Assembly (NCBI RefSeq): GCF_004378355.1
Contig: NZ_SNUB01000004.1
Coordinates: 103,156-167,155 of the forward strand
Source of the DNA: Psychromonas algicola
Lineage (GTDB): Bacteria > Pseudomonadota > Gammaproteobacteria > Enterobacterales > Psychromonadaceae
Length of the DNA stretch: 64,000 nt
Reading direction: 5' to 3'
The translations under genes were made by a program, and so were the position numbers. The notes under the pieces were generated by a model. It did no database searches. It was not told the origin of the DNA and was given only the letters and a program-made list of their open reading frames with translations. The stretch's first letter is position 1, and each line of letters starts with the position of its first letter. Below are positions 26,436-35,879 of the stretch, piece after piece.

Positions 26436-27076
26436 TAGTACAATTCACCTTGAATACAGCGTAATAGTGCATTACAGGTTGCGCTAGAAACGGCACTACC
26501 ACCTTCACGACCTAGTAAAGTAATACATTCAATACCTAACGCTTGATGAACATCCCACAATGCTTGTTTAGATTCAGCCGCGCCAACAAAGCCAACGGGC
26601 ATGCCGATAATCAATGCGGGTTTTGGTGCACCTTTGTCAATCATTTCCAATAAACGAAATAACGCCGTTGGTGCATTGCCAATGACCACAACACTCCCTT
26701 CTAAATGCGGTAACCAAGCCGTTAAGGCCGCCATGGTACGTGTTTCGCCCGTTGCTTTTGCTTGCTCTGGCACTCCTTGTGCGTTCAAAAAGCACAAAGG
26801 TTCAGTTTTGATCATTCGTTTAGTAATGCCTTGCTTCACCATCTCCACATCACACAGGATCGCAGCTCCTTTTTTTAATGCTTCAATACCCGCATTACAG
26901 GCGTTGTCACTCAATTTGACTTGCGCTGCAACTGATGGAATACCTACACTATGTACAACACGCATCACCACTTGTTGTGCTTCTATCGATAAATGATCAA
27001 GTTCCGTTAAGGTTCTGATTTGACGAAAGCTTTCTTTTTCGATTAATGTTGGATCGTGAATATAATCAAACTTCAT
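26435..27076 (-). CDS. cobH: Precorrin-8X/cobalt-precorrin-8 methylmutase (CobH/CbiC)
   Basis: A 213-aa methylmutase that moves the methyl group from C11 to C12. The catalytic histidine is H42 in RVVHSVGIPSV. GNAPTALFRLLEMID (~133-147) and IGMPVGFVGAAESKQAL (~157-173) are family hallmarks, as is LGREGGSAVSSATCNAL near the C-terminus. Length is typical. It is coupled to cobL by a one-base overlap and follows cobK by 15 bp. Confidence 0.94.
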   Translation of the reverse strand: MKFDYIHDPTLIEKESFRQIRTLTELDHLSIEAQQVVMRVVHSVGIPSVAAQVKLSDNACNAGIEALKKGAAILCDVEMVKQGITKRMIKTEPLCFLNAQGVPEQAKATGETRTMAALTAWLPHLEGSVVVIGNAPTALFRLLEMIDKGAPKPALIIGMPVGFVGAAESKQALWDVHQALGIECITLLGREGGSAVSSATCNALLRCIQGELY

Positions 27077-27091
27077 TAAATAAACTCATTG

Positions 27092-27835
27092 TTAATTCTT
27101 ATGCTTAAATGTGTGTAAAAGGCTTACACAGTCGCTTTGTTGATCACACTGATAAGCTAAAGGCCTAAGTTCAGGGCGTTTGAATTGATAAACTGGAATA
27201 CCTACTTCAGCCGCCGCTTGAATTTTTGCGTAAGTGGCTTCTCCACCACTATTTTTACTGATAATGACGTCGACTTTATATTGCACTAACAACGTTTTTT
27301 CATCTTCAAATGTAAAAGGTCCTATCGCTTTTAACCAAGTGACATTATCAGGCAACTCGACTTTTGCTGGCATCGCAGTACGTAACAACACATGTTTGGC
27401 TTGCGCTGCTAATGCATCAATAACGTCTTGACCAATTTGCCCTGCCGTCATAAAGACTGATTGCTTATCTGGTATTTGCTCAAGTACTTCACTCCAACTT
27501 GAGACTTCAATCCAATGATCTTGTTGGGTTTTAATCCATTGTTGACGATGAAATCGTATCGCAGTGATTGATAACTCTTCACTGACTTCTGCAATGGTAT
27601 TACTCATGGTCTGCGCAAAGGGATGTGTTGCATCCACGATATGCGTTATTTTTTGTTCCGTAACGTATCGTGACAAACCACCAAATTGCGTAAAACCACC
27701 GCTAATTACAGTACAAGGCACAGTGGCTTTACGTACAATGCCTGCGATACTGTATATAACATCAAAGCCTGACTCGAATAACTCTGTCGCTAACTTGCGT
27801 CCATCAGCCGTGCCGCCAACCACTAAAATCTTCAT
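27092..27835 (-). CDS. cobK: Precorrin-6A/cobalt-precorrin-6A reductase (CobK/CbiJ)
   Basis: A 247-aa NAD(P)H-dependent reductase. Motifs: ILVVGGTADGRKLATEL at the N-terminus (nucleotide-binding loop), ITHIVDATHPFAQTMSNTI (~64-82), FMTAGQIGQDVIDAL and VDVIISKNSGGEATYAKI (~188-205), all typical of this family. It reduces the macrocycle by two electrons between CbiD and CobL action. Its ATG overlaps the end of cbiD by 4 bp. Confidence 0.93.
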   Translation of the reverse strand: MKILVVGGTADGRKLATELFESGFDVIYSIAGIVRKATVPCTVISGGFTQFGGLSRYVTEQKITHIVDATHPFAQTMSNTIAEVSEELSITAIRFHRQQWIKTQQDHWIEVSSWSEVLEQIPDKQSVFMTAGQIGQDVIDALAAQAKHVLLRTAMPAKVELPDNVTWLKAIGPFTFEDEKTLLVQYKVDVIISKNSGGEATYAKIQAAAEVGIPVYQFKRPELRPLAYQCDQQSDCVSLLHTFKHKN

Positions 27836-28962
27836 TGATTAGACTCAATAGGAAATGTTTCACCCAAACTATTAGCGACAAATAATCCTTTTCTATCAAC
27901 AGCCCAGACTTCTATTTCTATTGATTCATGCACAATTGCTTGCGCGACTTTTAATGCGTCTTTACAAATAACAGTGGCGATATCGAGGCCGGCAGCTTTA
28001 GTTTTATTAAATACTTCAATGGTGGTATTCGCTTCAAGAATTTCTTGTTGTAAAGCGTCCGTTGCGCCTAATGATTTTGCTATGTTGGCAAGCTGTTGAA
28101 AATCAATACTGGATTGACGGCTATTAAGATCTAAATGGCCATTAGCAAGCTTGGTTAATTTACCAAAACCTGCACTAATACTGAGTTTGGTCACGCCACT
28201 TGCATTCTTTTCTCGACGCAAATATTTCAGCATAGCACCGACAAAATCGCCCATTTCAATCAAACTCACTTCATTCATTTGATAATGTTCTTTAATCGCG
28301 CGTTCACTTGCAATCCCAGTTGAAGCCGCTAGATGAGTAAACCCATTCGCATTGGCAACATCAATGCCTTGGTGGATAGAGGCAATATAAGCTGCACAAG
28401 AATAAGGACGAACAATTCCAGTTGTGCCTAAAATCGATAAGCCGCCTAAAATACCTAAACGACTATTCATGGTATTCAGTGCAATCTGTTCACCATTTTC
28501 AACACCTACCGAGACTTCAAAACCACCTTGGTATTGATAAACCACAGCATAATGCTCTAGATGACTCGTTATCATTTTACGAGGAACTGGGTTGATAGCA
28601 GGCTCACCAATCTCGAGCACGAGTCCTTCTCGAGTAACCGTTCCAACCCCTTCAGCCGCTTTAAAAACAATGCCTTGTTCAGATGTTAATCGCAGCTCAA
28701 CAAACAAAGTGGCACCATGAGTTGCATCGGGATCATCGCCAGCATCTTTAATGGTGGCTGTACGTATTCCGTTTTCAATATTTTGATAGTCGATGATATC
28801 AAGGTCGACTTTTTCACCGCGAGGTAGCGTAATTTCTACACTTGTAGGTTGTTTATTTGCCAATAACGCGCGAACAGCAGCTACGCAGCAAGCTGTAGCA
28901 CAACTTCCTGTAGTTAAACCATTTCGTAATGGTTGCTCTGTTTCACTCGATTCTGGCCACAT
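27832..28962 (-). CDS. cbiD: Cobalt-precorrin-5B C1-methyltransferase CbiD
   Basis: A 376-aa SAM enzyme that methylates C1 in place of CobF. The N-terminal signature LRNGLTTGSCATACCVAAV (~11-29), IKDAGDDPDATHGATLFVEL (~71-90), GEPAINPVPRKMI (~123-135) and GTTGIVRPYSCAAYIASI (~184-201) are all clear. The frame extends to 29034, inside cobB, but the ATG at 28962 has AGGTGGA in the end of cobB and gives a normal N-terminus. Together with CbiG this implies anaerobic-style ring chemistry. Confidence 0.93.
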   Translation of the reverse strand: MWPESSETEQPLRNGLTTGSCATACCVAAVRALLANKQPTSVEITLPRGEKVDLDIIDYQNIENGIRTATIKDAGDDPDATHGATLFVELRLTSEQGIVFKAAEGVGTVTREGLVLEIGEPAINPVPRKMITSHLEHYAVVYQYQGGFEVSVGVENGEQIALNTMNSRLGILGGLSILGTTGIVRPYSCAAYIASIHQGIDVANANGFTHLAASTGIASERAIKEHYQMNEVSLIEMGDFVGAMLKYLRREKNASGVTKLSISAGFGKLTKLANGHLDLNSRQSSIDFQQLANIAKSLGATDALQQEILEANTTIEVFNKTKAAGLDIATVICKDALKVAQAIVHESIEIEVWAVDRKGLFVANSLGETFPIESNQ

Positions 28963-28967
28963 ATTAG

Positions 28968-30398
28968 TTATCCACCTAGCGATTGAGTTTGCGTTGCTTC
29001 GGTTTGCACAGATGCAGATTGATAATTTTCCCAAGCAAGTAATTTTTCTTTATCTTCAACTTGTAATTGTCCTGTAAATAGATCTGCAATCAAACGTGGA
29101 TTAGATGGGAAAAACAGATGTAAATAACTCGCGGTTAATTTTTTATCGCGATAAATGGCTTCACCGGGTGCTGGATGACGTTGGCGCTGTCCGTATCCCA
29201 TTGCATCTATTTCCATAATAGCGCGTGATCTATGGTGTGCATGACCATGAATTTCACCTTCCGGTAAGAGTGCTTTTTGCATTCCCTGACAACCACGTTT
29301 ACCCGACATACTGCCTTGACCGTTTAGCAATCCAAGCATTTTATGATGTTGATTATCTAAATCCACCAGTTCGTTTAAACAATAAAGGAAACCTCCACAC
29401 TCTGCTAAAACTGGTTTTCCTGCTTGATAAAATGCAGCTATTTGTGTTTGTAACTGTGTATTTTCGGCAAGTTGTGCCGCATATAATTCAGGATAGCCAC
29501 CCGGCAACCACAGCGCATCCGCTTCTGGTAGTTGAGTATCTTTTAATGGCGAGAAATAAGTTAACGTCGCGCCCATTGCTTCTAATAGACGCGTGTTTGC
29601 TTGATAAATAAAACTAAAGGCAACATCCTTGGCAACGGCAATGGTTTTACCTACTAACAAAGGTTCGACTTCTTCAATTTCGCTCGGGTAAAAATCAACA
29701 CTTGCTGGTAATGTTAACAAAGGGCTTGCAGAGTCAGCGCGAGTGACTCCATCTTGTAACCATTCACAACCTAACGTGAACTTTTCTTCTAATTCATCAT
29801 AGACTTCACTCGCTTGTACTAAACCTAGGTGACGCTCAGGTAACGCGACTTCAGGATCTTTTTTGAGGCAGGCTAATAATGGTAATTTATCACCTAATGC
29901 TTCTCTAATTAATTGAGCATGGCGTTCGCTACTACAGTTATTGGCAATCAAACCATAACAACTGTAATCATCACGGAAGTTTGCAAGGCCGATCGCCACG
30001 GCAGCAGCGGTTTGCGCCATGCCTTTAACATCCATCACTATCGCAACGGGAATATTAAATCGTGCGGCTAAGTCGGCACTTGATGGCTCTCCATCAAACA
30101 AACCCATGGCACCTTCAACTAAAATCAAGTCGGCTTCTAATGCAGCCTCATATAATTTTTGTTGGCAATAATTTTCACCAGCCATCCACATATCAAGCTG
30201 TTCAACATGACCATTCGATGCTTGCGCTAAAATTTGTGGATCTAAATAATCAGGGCCTGTTTTAAAAACACGTACCACTTTACCTTGCGACGTAAAATAA
30301 CGCGCAATCGCTGAAGTGATTGTTGTTTTTCCCTGCCCCGATGCAGGCGCTGCTAGAAATAATGCGGGGCAACTCGCTTTGTTTTTCATTTTATTCAT
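28968..30398 (-). CDS. cobB: Cobyrinic acid/hydrogenobyrinic acid a,c-diamide synthase (CobB/CbiA)
   Basis: A 476-aa ATP- and glutamine-dependent amidotransferase. The N-terminal DTB-synthetase-like domain has the P-loop LAAPASGQGKTTITSAIARY (~16-35) and FKTGPDYLDPQILAQAS (~45-61). The C-terminal glutamine amidotransferase part has the nucleophile cysteine in VLAECGGFLYCLNEL (~Cys 333) and the downstream histidine in SYLHLFFPSNP. It amidates the a and c acetates. It lies 37 bp after the chelatase motor gene and 5 bp before cbiD. Confidence 0.93.
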   Translation of the reverse strand: MNKMKNKASCPALFLAAPASGQGKTTITSAIARYFTSQGKVVRVFKTGPDYLDPQILAQASNGHVEQLDMWMAGENYCQQKLYEAALEADLILVEGAMGLFDGEPSSADLAARFNIPVAIVMDVKGMAQTAAAVAIGLANFRDDYSCYGLIANNCSSERHAQLIREALGDKLPLLACLKKDPEVALPERHLGLVQASEVYDELEEKFTLGCEWLQDGVTRADSASPLLTLPASVDFYPSEIEEVEPLLVGKTIAVAKDVAFSFIYQANTRLLEAMGATLTYFSPLKDTQLPEADALWLPGGYPELYAAQLAENTQLQTQIAAFYQAGKPVLAECGGFLYCLNELVDLDNQHHKMLGLLNGQGSMSGKRGCQGMQKALLPEGEIHGHAHHRSRAIMEIDAMGYGQRQRHPAPGEAIYRDKKLTASYLHLFFPSNPRLIADLFTGQLQVEDKEKLLAWENYQSASVQTEATQTQSLGG

Positions 30399-30435
30399 CA
30401 GCTTATCTTTTGTCCTTTAGCTTGCATTAATATGC

Positions 30436-32262
30436 TCATACTAGATTTGCCACTTCAACATATTCTGCATCTAATTGCTCTGCCAATAACTTGCCACGAC
30501 CACGTTTGATTTGTGCTTTTTCAATATCAATTAGCAAGGTCGGTACATTCAATTTTAAATCATCAATATCAACGCGGCTTCGGCCATCGGTGATCAAATA
30601 GCAAAACAAGGATAACCCAGGATATTTTTGGCTTAATTGTTTAATACTTTGTGCAGCTTTTTCTAATATCAATCGTAATGGCGTTCCCCCCATGGCGTTA
30701 ATATTATCCAATAAATTAACTACTTTTTTAGGCGCTCGGCCAGCTTTGATAATCGTCTCAACATTGTCATTGCCAAACCCCAATAAACTTATTTTATCAC
30801 GTTGTAAATAAGCCCCATCAGTAATATTCATCACCACTGCTTTGGCAATTGAAGATAAACTATCAGTCAAGGTCGAAGCAGAAGTATCCAGTAAAATAAG
30901 ATGCAACTTTTGCTCTCCAGTAGACACTTTTTTAAAAGCCAATTGTACTGGCGGCCATTGCCCTAAACTATTAGCTAAAGTATTAAACCAGTCAGGTTTA
31001 GTACTCGTTAAAGCAGACTTTCTATTACCTTTACTTGTCACACCTTGTTTATTCTTATTGTACTCTTCACTAATTTTTTTAGGCTTAAAGGCTTTACTTA
31101 GTGCATCACTTTTTAATGTTGATACTAATTGCGGTAAGTTTGCTTTGCTTTGTAAATCTGTTTTTTGCGCTTCACCTGATTGCGCAGGCATCGCGCCCCA
31201 CTCTCCGGATTCTGTTTCTTGTTGGTTATGATCAGTTTGCTGTTGCGAGGATTGCTGTTGTGGCGAAGAGGCATTATTTTGAGGAGCTTGCGGTCTTGAG
31301 AATCCATGCTTTGCAGATTGATCCTTTGCAGACTGCTGATCAGAAGATGAGTCGTTATTTGAACCAGAAGAAGGCGGTGTTCCACCCGATTGCATACGAT
31401 GTAACAAAACTAATGGTGCAACTTGCTCTATGTCCTCAAGTGTTACAGTCCTTCGTCCACACCAAGCAGCATGAGTGACACTCGCTCGATGCATCATGAT
31501 ATCAGCACGTAGGCCATCTACATTCGCTTGCTGACAACGTGTCGCGATGTCAATAAAACATGAGTCGTCACAAGTGACTTTAGGTAATAGTGTTTGCGCG
31601 TCATTTATTTGTTGTTGTAATAATATTTGTTCCGCTTGATAGTTATCGCAGAAAGCGATTTTATCTTGATCGAAACTTTGTCGTGCTTTAATAATATTGA
31701 TGCGCTCTTCTAAGCTATAAATATTATCCAGTTCCACCATCAGACCAAAACGATCTTGTAGCTGTGGACGTAATTCCCCTTCATCGGGATTCATAGTACC
31801 AATCAAGGTAAAACGAGCATCATGGCTATGGCTAATACCATCTCGCTCTACAATATTAACGCCACTGCTTGCCACATCCAATAATTGATCAACTAAATGA
31901 TCCGGTAATAGATTCACTTCATCCACATACAACACACCTTGATGTGCTTTTTTTAATAGGCCTGCAGAGAATTTTAAAGATTTGTCTTTTAAAACATGGT
32001 CTAAATCTAAGGTACCAATCAACATCTCTTCACTGGCACCAAGGGGTAATGAAACAAACTGCGGAGTAACATTTTCTTTTATTGGTAATAAGTCTGCAAC
32101 TGCACGCGCTAAGGTCGATTTAGCACAACCACGAGGGCCTGAAATTAATACGCCACCGATTAACGGATTAACTGTTGCTAACAATAATGCCAACTTAAAT
32201 AGTGGCTGACCTTGTACTGCACTAAAAGGGAAAATAGATTTTTCTTGAGCTTGTTGATTCAT
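30436..32262 (-). CDS. chlID: ChlI-ChlD-type fused AAA+/VWA chelatase motor for CobN
   Basis: A 608-aa protein joining an AAA+ ATPase (ChlI/BchI-like, ~1-300) to a von Willebrand A domain (ChlD-like, ~410-608). Walker A GPRGCAKSTLARAV is at 42-55, Walker B GVLYVDEVNLL at ~110 and sensor IGTMNPDEG at ~153. The linker (~300-405) is rich in Ser, Gln and Asn. The VWA domain carries the metal site LILLDTSASTLTDS (~455-468) and YLITDGRSRVD. In bacteria that have CobN without CobS/CobT, such fusions supply the ATP-driven motor. The symbol is a descriptive one. Located between cbiO and cobB. Confidence 0.87.
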   Translation of the reverse strand: MNQQAQEKSIFPFSAVQGQPLFKLALLLATVNPLIGGVLISGPRGCAKSTLARAVADLLPIKENVTPQFVSLPLGASEEMLIGTLDLDHVLKDKSLKFSAGLLKKAHQGVLYVDEVNLLPDHLVDQLLDVASSGVNIVERDGISHSHDARFTLIGTMNPDEGELRPQLQDRFGLMVELDNIYSLEERINIIKARQSFDQDKIAFCDNYQAEQILLQQQINDAQTLLPKVTCDDSCFIDIATRCQQANVDGLRADIMMHRASVTHAAWCGRRTVTLEDIEQVAPLVLLHRMQSGGTPPSSGSNNDSSSDQQSAKDQSAKHGFSRPQAPQNNASSPQQQSSQQQTDHNQQETESGEWGAMPAQSGEAQKTDLQSKANLPQLVSTLKSDALSKAFKPKKISEEYNKNKQGVTSKGNRKSALTSTKPDWFNTLANSLGQWPPVQLAFKKVSTGEQKLHLILLDTSASTLTDSLSSIAKAVVMNITDGAYLQRDKISLLGFGNDNVETIIKAGRAPKKVVNLLDNINAMGGTPLRLILEKAAQSIKQLSQKYPGLSLFCYLITDGRSRVDIDDLKLNVPTLLIDIEKAQIKRGRGKLLAEQLDAEYVEVANLV

Positions 32263-32279
32263 TATACTTTCCTCACGCC

Positions 32280-32969
32280 TTATGCCACTGCAATACTAGG
32301 AATAGGTTGTTCGGTTAATAGCCCATCGCTTAATGTTAATTGACGCGTTGCTAATTGATTTGAAAATAGCTTATCGTGAGAAATGATGATCATTGCCTGT
32401 GGTAATGTTTGTAACACGTTCAGTAAACGCATTTTGGCTTTTTCGTCTAACGCGTTAGTTGGCTCATCTAGAATTAACACTTCAGGCTCCATCACCAACA
32501 CACTGGCTAAGGTGATCATACGTTTTTCTCCACCAGAAAGCTGATGAGTAATACGAGATTCAAACCCTTGCATACCTAATGTATTTAATGTTTCCAATGA
32601 CTTTTCTATTGCTTGTTGCTTTGTAAAACCAAGATTTAAAGGTCCAAACATCACATCTTCTAATACCGTTGGACAAAATAGCTGATCATCGGGATCTTGA
32701 AATAATAATCCCGCTTTAGCACGTAATTTATTGAACTGCTTTTCGGTTTTGCATAATTCACCAAAACCAGTGATATCACCTTTTTTCGCTTTTTTAAGCC
32801 CAACAATCAAATGTAATAATGTTGTTTTTCCAACGCCATTATCGCCGTTGATCACCACGCGTTCGCCATCATGCAAGGCAAAGTCGATATTATTCAATAC
32901 GCTGCCACGCCTTGGATAAGCATAACTAAGGGCTTCTATTTTTATAAGCGGTTTACTTGAATAAGTCAT
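32280..32969 (-). CDS. cbiO: Cobalt ECF transporter ATPase CbiO
   Basis: A 229-aa ABC ATPase of the energy-coupling factor type. Walker A GDNGVGKTTLLHL at 42-54, Q-loop LLFQDPDDQLFCPTVLEDVMFG in two parts (~89-110, typical of ECF ATPases), signature LSGGEKRM (~144-151) and Walker B VLILDEPTNALDE. It powers cobalt import with CbiM, CbiL and CbiQ. Its start overlaps cbiQ by 17 bp. One ATPase gene only, so it would form a homodimer. Confidence 0.94.
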   Translation of the reverse strand: MTYSSKPLIKIEALSYAYPRRGSVLNNIDFALHDGERVVINGDNGVGKTTLLHLIVGLKKAKKGDITGFGELCKTEKQFNKLRAKAGLLFQDPDDQLFCPTVLEDVMFGPLNLGFTKQQAIEKSLETLNTLGMQGFESRITHQLSGGEKRMITLASVLVMEPEVLILDEPTNALDEKAKMRLLNVLQTLPQAMIIISHDKLFSNQLATRQLTLSDGLLTEQPIPSIAVA

Positions 32970-33747
32970 TAATATTCAGCCCTATTAGCAATGATAAAAA
33001 ACATAAAAAAACGACACTAAAGACTAGGTCTGATCGCCCCATTTTCATCTCATCATTAAGATAATAACGGCCACAAAAACCACGACATTTCATCGCATCA
33101 GAAATTCGTTCTGCACGCTCAACTGAACGTATTAATAGCATGCCAAATAAATAACCAATACTTTTCCAAGTATGCCTATTTGTACGCATTACAAAAGCAC
33201 GAGCTTGCATTGCACGTCGCATTTTTTTGTATTCTTGGCTTATTACATCTAAATAACGCACCATAAATAACATTAAATGAACTAGCTTATCAGGCACTTT
33301 TAAATGTGCTAGTGCATGGCCTAGTGTTGAAGCCGACATAGTGGCAACTAATGAAAATAGAACCAATAAAACGGCATTGGCTTTGATTGTGATTAACAAT
33401 GCATGCAACAAACCTTGCCAACTTGCCTGCAATCCAAACACGGTAAACATAGCATCACCGGGTGTGGTAAAAGGCAGAATACAAATCAGCGTTAGCATAA
33501 AAAAGTCCATTGCAATCACGCGGCGCAAAGTTCTTTTTATATTTAGCTTACTCGCTTTCACTAAAATAAATGCACATAACAAACCTAATAGTGCAGGTAT
33601 AAAATGATGGCTTAACACCACGACTAATGCAAAGAGTCCAGAGCACACAACACGCACACGCGCATCAAGATCATCTATCCATGATGCTTGATGCTTTAAT
33701 GCTTGCCCAGACCATGAGGTCAGGCTGTGCTCTAAGCCTTGTGACAT
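32953..33747 (-). CDS. cbiQ: Cobalt ECF transporter T component CbiQ
   Basis: A 264-aa inner-membrane protein with about five helices. The two cytoplasmic coupling motifs that touch the ATPase are visible as RRAMQARAF (~182-190) and SDAMKCRGF (~224-232). The N-terminal IDDLDARVRVVCSGLFALV is the usual start of the family (D-x-R-x-K/R). It shares a one-base TAATG junction with cbiL upstream and overlaps cbiO downstream. Confidence 0.93.
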   Translation of the reverse strand: MSQGLEHSLTSWSGQALKHQASWIDDLDARVRVVCSGLFALVVVLSHHFIPALLGLLCAFILVKASKLNIKRTLRRVIAMDFFMLTLICILPFTTPGDAMFTVFGLQASWQGLLHALLITIKANAVLLVLFSLVATMSASTLGHALAHLKVPDKLVHLMLFMVRYLDVISQEYKKMRRAMQARAFVMRTNRHTWKSIGYLFGMLLIRSVERAERISDAMKCRGFCGRYYLNDEMKMGRSDLVFSVVFLCFLSLLIGLNINDLFK

Positions 33748-34337
33748 TACTGTTTAGCCTTTAATTTTCGTTCTCTTAAAAAAGCAACCAATCCGAGTAA
33801 TCCAAAAATATAACCAATACCACCTAGAATATCACGTAAGCCTGATTTTTCTTTCAAGCTTTGTATCTCTTTGCGTAGTGGTTTTATTTGTTTAGCAATC
33901 GCTTTCTCTAACATTAAGACTGATATTTGTTCGACATTAGCAGGCGTGTCATTATTAACCGATACCAACCGATTATTAGTGTATTGTTCGCTTGAAGGTC
34001 CTGCACTTAAACTTTCAGGTAACTCTTCAGCAGGCAATTGCATTGTTAGCTGATGGCCCGCTCCCATATCAATTTCGAATACATGGGTAATACGTTTTTT
34101 AGCTGTAAAGGTAAAAAATCCTTCATCATCGGTTTCAACTTCCCCTAAAGGTAATCCCGATTGGTCGAAAATTTTAACGATGGTGCCAGCGTTTGCCATT
34201 GAGCCATTTGAAAACCCCGCTTCACCTTCAATTTCAAAGCCCGTTGCATACACACCACCGACTACATTATGTGCAATGGCTGCCATACTAAATAGACTTG
34301 ATAACAGTAAAATAACAGGAGAAATAATCCTTTTCAT
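33747..34337 (-). CDS. cbiL: Cobalt ECF transporter auxiliary component CbiL
   Basis: A 196-aa protein with a signal peptide (VILLLSSLFSMAAIA, cleavage near residue 22), an extracytoplasmic beta-rich region (VVGGVYATGFEIEGEAGF, ~24-41, then VKIFDQSGLPLGEVETDDEG) and one C-terminal membrane helix (GGIGYIFGLLGLVAFL) with a basic tail. This is the layout of CbiL/NikL-type stabilising subunits of Co/Ni ECF transporters. It is translationally coupled to cbiM and cbiQ. Not the CbiL methyltransferase. Whether the system is Co- or Ni-specific follows from the B12 context. Confidence 0.85.
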   Translation of the reverse strand: MKRIISPVILLLSSLFSMAAIAHNVVGGVYATGFEIEGEAGFSNGSMANAGTIVKIFDQSGLPLGEVETDDEGFFTFTAKKRITHVFEIDMGAGHQLTMQLPAEELPESLSAGPSSEQYTNNRLVSVNNDTPANVEQISVLMLEKAIAKQIKPLRKEIQSLKEKSGLRDILGGIGYIFGLLGLVAFLRERKLKAKQ

Positions 34338-34945
34338 TAAACTGATTCCTTATTAATAAATTCAGGTTTAACCCTATGAATTAAATATACAGCAGCATAG
34401 GAAACAAAACCTTCTAGCACCATAATGGGAATATGTGCAGGTAATACGGCTTTTGCAGCTAATACAAATGATTCACCAGATAATGCCAGTGAAAAAGCAA
34501 CCATCAATGAAGTGATCACAATCGCGCCTGCGCCACCAATTGCTCCCCAAATAGCCGCAACTTTAGGGTTTTCACTACGTATACCTTTATAACAAAGGTA
34601 ATAAATAATCACCGCGGGTAATGCGATATTCAACGTATTAACGCCTAACACCAATAAACCGCCAAAGCCAAAGAAGATCACTTGTAATAACAAAGCCACC
34701 AGCAAGGCAGGAAAAGCAACCCAGCCCAATAAAATGCCTAATAAACCATTCATAATTAAATGAACGCTTGAAAATCCCAAAGGTAAATGAATATAAGAGG
34801 CAATAAAAAATACAGATGCTAATACGCCCACTAATGGCAAATTATCGTAATCCATCTTTTTCAAGCCAATAGCGATACCTACAACAGATAACACTGCGCC
34901 GCTAACTAATACGGGTACAGATAATGCGCCATCAACAATATGCAT
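34337..34945 (-). CDS. cbiM: Cobalt ECF transporter substrate-binding component CbiM
   Basis: A 202-aa membrane protein with about six helices. The N-terminal MHIVDGALS is the diagnostic CbiM/NikM metal site: the free amino group and His2 coordinate the ion, so the start is fixed at 34945. Further conserved segments are HLPLGFSSVHLIMNGLLGILLG (in two parts, ~53-74, supplying another metal histidine) and LQVIFFGFGGLLVLGVNTLN. It binds Co2+ for the CbiMLQO importer. Confidence 0.94.
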   Translation of the reverse strand: MHIVDGALSVPVLVSGAVLSVVGIAIGLKKMDYDNLPLVGVLASVFFIASYIHLPLGFSSVHLIMNGLLGILLGWVAFPALLVALLLQVIFFGFGGLLVLGVNTLNIALPAVIIYYLCYKGIRSENPKVAAIWGAIGGAGAIVITSLMVAFSLALSGESFVLAAKAVLPAHIPIMVLEGFVSYAAVYLIHRVKPEFINKESV

Positions 34946-34979
34946 AATTCACCCTCTTAAATAATCTACAAGTTATTGG

Positions 34980-35798
34980 TTATGGAAGCTTAGTTGCTTC
35001 AACCCAAATCACCGCATCCTGTGATAACTCTTTACCTTGATAGGTTTTCTGCTCACCGACACCCAATGCAGCAAATCCCCAATGACCTGCTTTTAATAAT
35101 GAGAAATGGAAGGTACCGTTGGCATCTGCATAAATTGTTTGCGTCACAAACACATCTGCAGGTGGAGTCATGATTGGCTCTTTAGCAAATTGATTTTTTT
35201 GCATATCAGGTACGTAATTCATAAACTCGACTTCAACAGCTGCGAAAGGAACAGGCTCACCTTTAGATTTAATCACCGCGCTAAAAATACCACCTTCATA
35301 AATCGCATAAGGTTTAGTTAATGGCACAATCTCAGCGGTTAATCCTAAGTCATGATTCCAATCTGTGGGTAAGTTACCCACGTTCACGATGGTTTTAGTA
35401 ATTTGTTGAATATAAAGATCTTCTTCCGGTTCAAAATAAGGGGAAGGTTGTGCAATAAATACATAATCGCCTAATCCACGTAACTTAACATCAGCTTGGT
35501 AAGCAGTTCCTTTATCAACAGCACTTTCCCACTCAATTTCTGTAATACTATGAAGTAAATCTGTTTTTTTACTTTTTTTAACCATATAAAAAGCTTCTGG
35601 TTTTTCAACAACCATTACATGCCCACTAGCAGCAGGATGAGTAAAAGGCATTTTAAAGGTGATAGCACCGCTTTTTGCATGTAATAAATCAGGTGTGTAA
35701 AGCATTTGGAAATGAGCTTGGGCAGAAAACGAAAGCAAGCAGCTAACGATTAAGGTCAGTGGATTATAAAAATATTTTAATTTAGTAAGGTTTAACAC
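34980..35798 (-). CDS. Periplasmic DUF4198/NikK-like metal-uptake protein
   Basis: A 272-aa protein with a signal peptide (LIVSCLLSFSAQA, cleavage near residue 28) leaving His at the mature N-terminus (HFQMLYTPDLL), a DUF4198 hallmark. The rest is beta-rich, with MPFTHPAASGHVM, GDYVFIAQPSPYFEP, and a C-terminal domain HFSLLKAGHWGFAAL (~238-252). DUF4198/NikK proteins accompany Co/Ni ECF transporters and probably bind or hand over metal in the periplasm. It starts with GTG at 35798 after GGAG and is the first gene behind the AdoCbl riboswitch. Confidence 0.8.
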   Translation of the reverse strand: MLNLTKLKYFYNPLTLIVSCLLSFSAQAHFQMLYTPDLLHAKSGAITFKMPFTHPAASGHVMVVEKPEAFYMVKKSKKTDLLHSITEIEWESAVDKGTAYQADVKLRGLGDYVFIAQPSPYFEPEEDLYIQQITKTIVNVGNLPTDWNHDLGLTAEIVPLTKPYAIYEGGIFSAVIKSKGEPVPFAAVEVEFMNYVPDMQKNQFAKEPIMTPPADVFVTQTIYADANGTFHFSLLKAGHWGFAALGVGEQKTYQGKELSQDAVIWVEATKLP

Positions 35799-35799
35799 A

Positions 35800-35846
35800 G
35801 AAAAATCTCCGTCTGAGTAATTAACAGGCGAAGTTGTGGAGGAGAT
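35800..35846 (-). promoter_or_regulatory. SD-sequestering / terminator-like hairpin at riboswitch output
   Basis: On the minus strand ATCTCC (35846-35841) can pair with GGAGAT (35810-35805), with inner CTG/CAG pairing, and is followed by TTTTT (35804-35800). GGAG in the right arm is the Shine-Dalgarno of the GTG start at 35798. The structure could therefore act as terminator, as SD blocker, or both. It lies just after the riboswitch aptamer. Confidence 0.55.
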
Positions 35847-35879
35847 GGCACACTTTATTCAAGGAATAACAATCCCTTT

